Assembly: GCA_032207245.1 (NCBI GenBank) | Contig: CM063510.1 | Span: 43,976,056 to 44,040,055, forward strand | Reading direction: 5' to 3' | Length of the DNA: 64,000 bases | Source of the DNA: Pardosa pseudoannulata | Taxonomy: Eukaryota; Arthropoda; Arachnida; Araneae; Lycosidae | Shown: positions 62,945 through 64,000 of the stretch, one piece after another | How positions within the stretch are numbered: the stretch's first letter is position 1 | Layout of the letters: the number at the start of each line of letters is the position of its first letter | The notes under the pieces: generated by a model | What the model was told of the DNA's origin: nothing | Databases searched by the model: none | Seen by the model: the letters and a program-made list of their open reading frames with translations, nothing else | Position numbers and translations under genes: made by a program

Positions 62945-64000
62945 GGAGATTTTAGTTTACACACGTAGCAGTTTTTTCTGTGATGAGTTAATTTAATCTA
63001 TTCATTATTTGTTATTAATCGGTTTTAAGGTAAGCTTTACTTCCTTCACTCTATCCATTCGGAGTTATCTCCGATAAAGGAAGTGATTTTTACAAGCATA
63101 AGATATTCTCTAAACATTTAAACATTTATATTCAGCAAAAAGAAATTACTACTTACATTATATGTTAGCGTTGGTAAACGAAAAGTAGGGACCGATTTAT
63201 GACATTATTATTTTTTAACATGTGGTATTTAGTTAGAATATAAATGGTCAAATCACGACCCACCCCATAAAATTTTACAGGAGTTAGGAAATAAGTAAAA
63301 TAAAAAATGTACTGATTATAGTATATATGTTATCGGATCATGTTATTTATTATTAGTGTTATATTTTCTATTTATAATTAAAAACACTTAATTGTTCTAT
63401 TGTTTATTTACGAATTATAACTATATGTTTATAACAAAAAAGGGTTACTAAAATGAACTGAAAAATAAAGCCGATACAAAACATGTTAATTCCTAAATTA
63501 ATGATATAACTTCAAAATTCATTATCTAGAAAATATAGTGAATTTCAGGTTTTTTATAATATTATATTTTAATGAACTGGTATTACCTCTATTATTCACT
63601 AATTTTTTATTATTCTTTCATTAACTATTTACTTATTTATTGTTTTTTATATTTCTCTTGTTTATATAACTTTGAAACACATTCGGAGAAATTGGTTTAA
63701 GCATTCATACAAGTAGAATTTTTTTTTAAATTTGAAGTTTTTGGTAACTATAGATGTTAAATTACTCTCGTATATCTAAATCTATGACAGCGCCATCAGC
63801 GGTTGTCCGTTCTTTCAAAAACTCCTGTAAAAGAAAGGGGAAGATTCAGGTATGGAAAGGTTAAGACATATTTCACAAGCAGACAGTTGTAGTATGCTTT
63901 TATTAAGCATTCACGTTTTTTTAAAGTGTTATTTTTGAATAAATACAAATAAAATAAGAAACCTCTTTATATATAGATTTCCGAGCATGAGAAATTCTCC
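62945..64000. other. AT-rich non-coding sequence, no gene seen
   Basis: Nothing supported to the end of the window. Confidence 0.5.

Overview
The window looks like non-coding nuclear DNA from a large, AT-rich, repeat-laden invertebrate genome. An arthropod is my best guess, but a mollusc or another invertebrate cannot be excluded. Evidence: no operon-like coding, no intact host gene, very long (TA)n arrays, tRNA-derived SINEs, and decayed hAT, piggyBac and LINE elements. Nearly all open reading frames of 60-200 codons fall in (TA)n/(CA)n arrays or in low-complexity sequence, and I regard them as chance. I found no exon of a host gene, no rRNA, no functional tRNA and no CRISPR.

Layout. 1-13 kb: AT-rich single-copy DNA, several (TA)n arrays (2.9, 3.1, 5.3-5.6, 7.7, 8.1-8.3, 9.7 kb) with dispersed repeats placed directly against them, and an LTR-like end with a tRNA-Lys-type primer-binding site at 9.89 kb. 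13-21 kb: a hAT deletion derivative with an 8-bp target duplication (13.2-13.7 kb), short tandem duplications at 14.1, 16.6, 17.7/18.2 and 20.3 kb, and a second SINE type (17.9 kb). 22-34 kb: an inverted pair of SINEs (22.9/23.1 kb), a CpG-dense island (24.0-24.5 kb), a 634-bp hAT element with a perfect target duplication (26.3 kb), more GC-balanced islands, and a 1.1-kb element with inverted ends (33.7-34.8 kb). 36-46 kb: a second hAT copy, a hAT relic that splits a 177-bp tandem repeat, and more SINEs. 46-55 kb: a GATA-derived minisatellite, a 34-bp perfect inverted repeat around a CA/TA array, the 3' end of a LINE ORF, a piggyBac derivative inserted into a SINE, and a foldback structure. 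55-64 kb: a third hAT copy, an 11-unit 100-bp minisatellite with higher-order structure, a repeat array built on AACTTGC, two further piggyBac-like elements, and two GC-balanced blocks that may be conserved regulatory DNA.

How the parts relate. The mobile elements here are non-autonomous. The three hAT copies and two of the piggyBac copies keep only the piece of transposase gene nearest one end (the hAT dimerisation region or the piggyBac cysteine-rich C-terminus), so any movement would need an enzyme encoded elsewhere. Nested insertions give relative ages: a SINE is older than the piggyBac inside it, and a tandem array is older than the hAT inside it. (TA)n arrays repeatedly mark the edges of dispersed repeats. 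I see no convincing new biological system. The most interesting signals are structural: the higher-order minisatellite, the inverted repeats, a perfect 101-bp core inside a diverged duplication, and the candidate regulatory islands.
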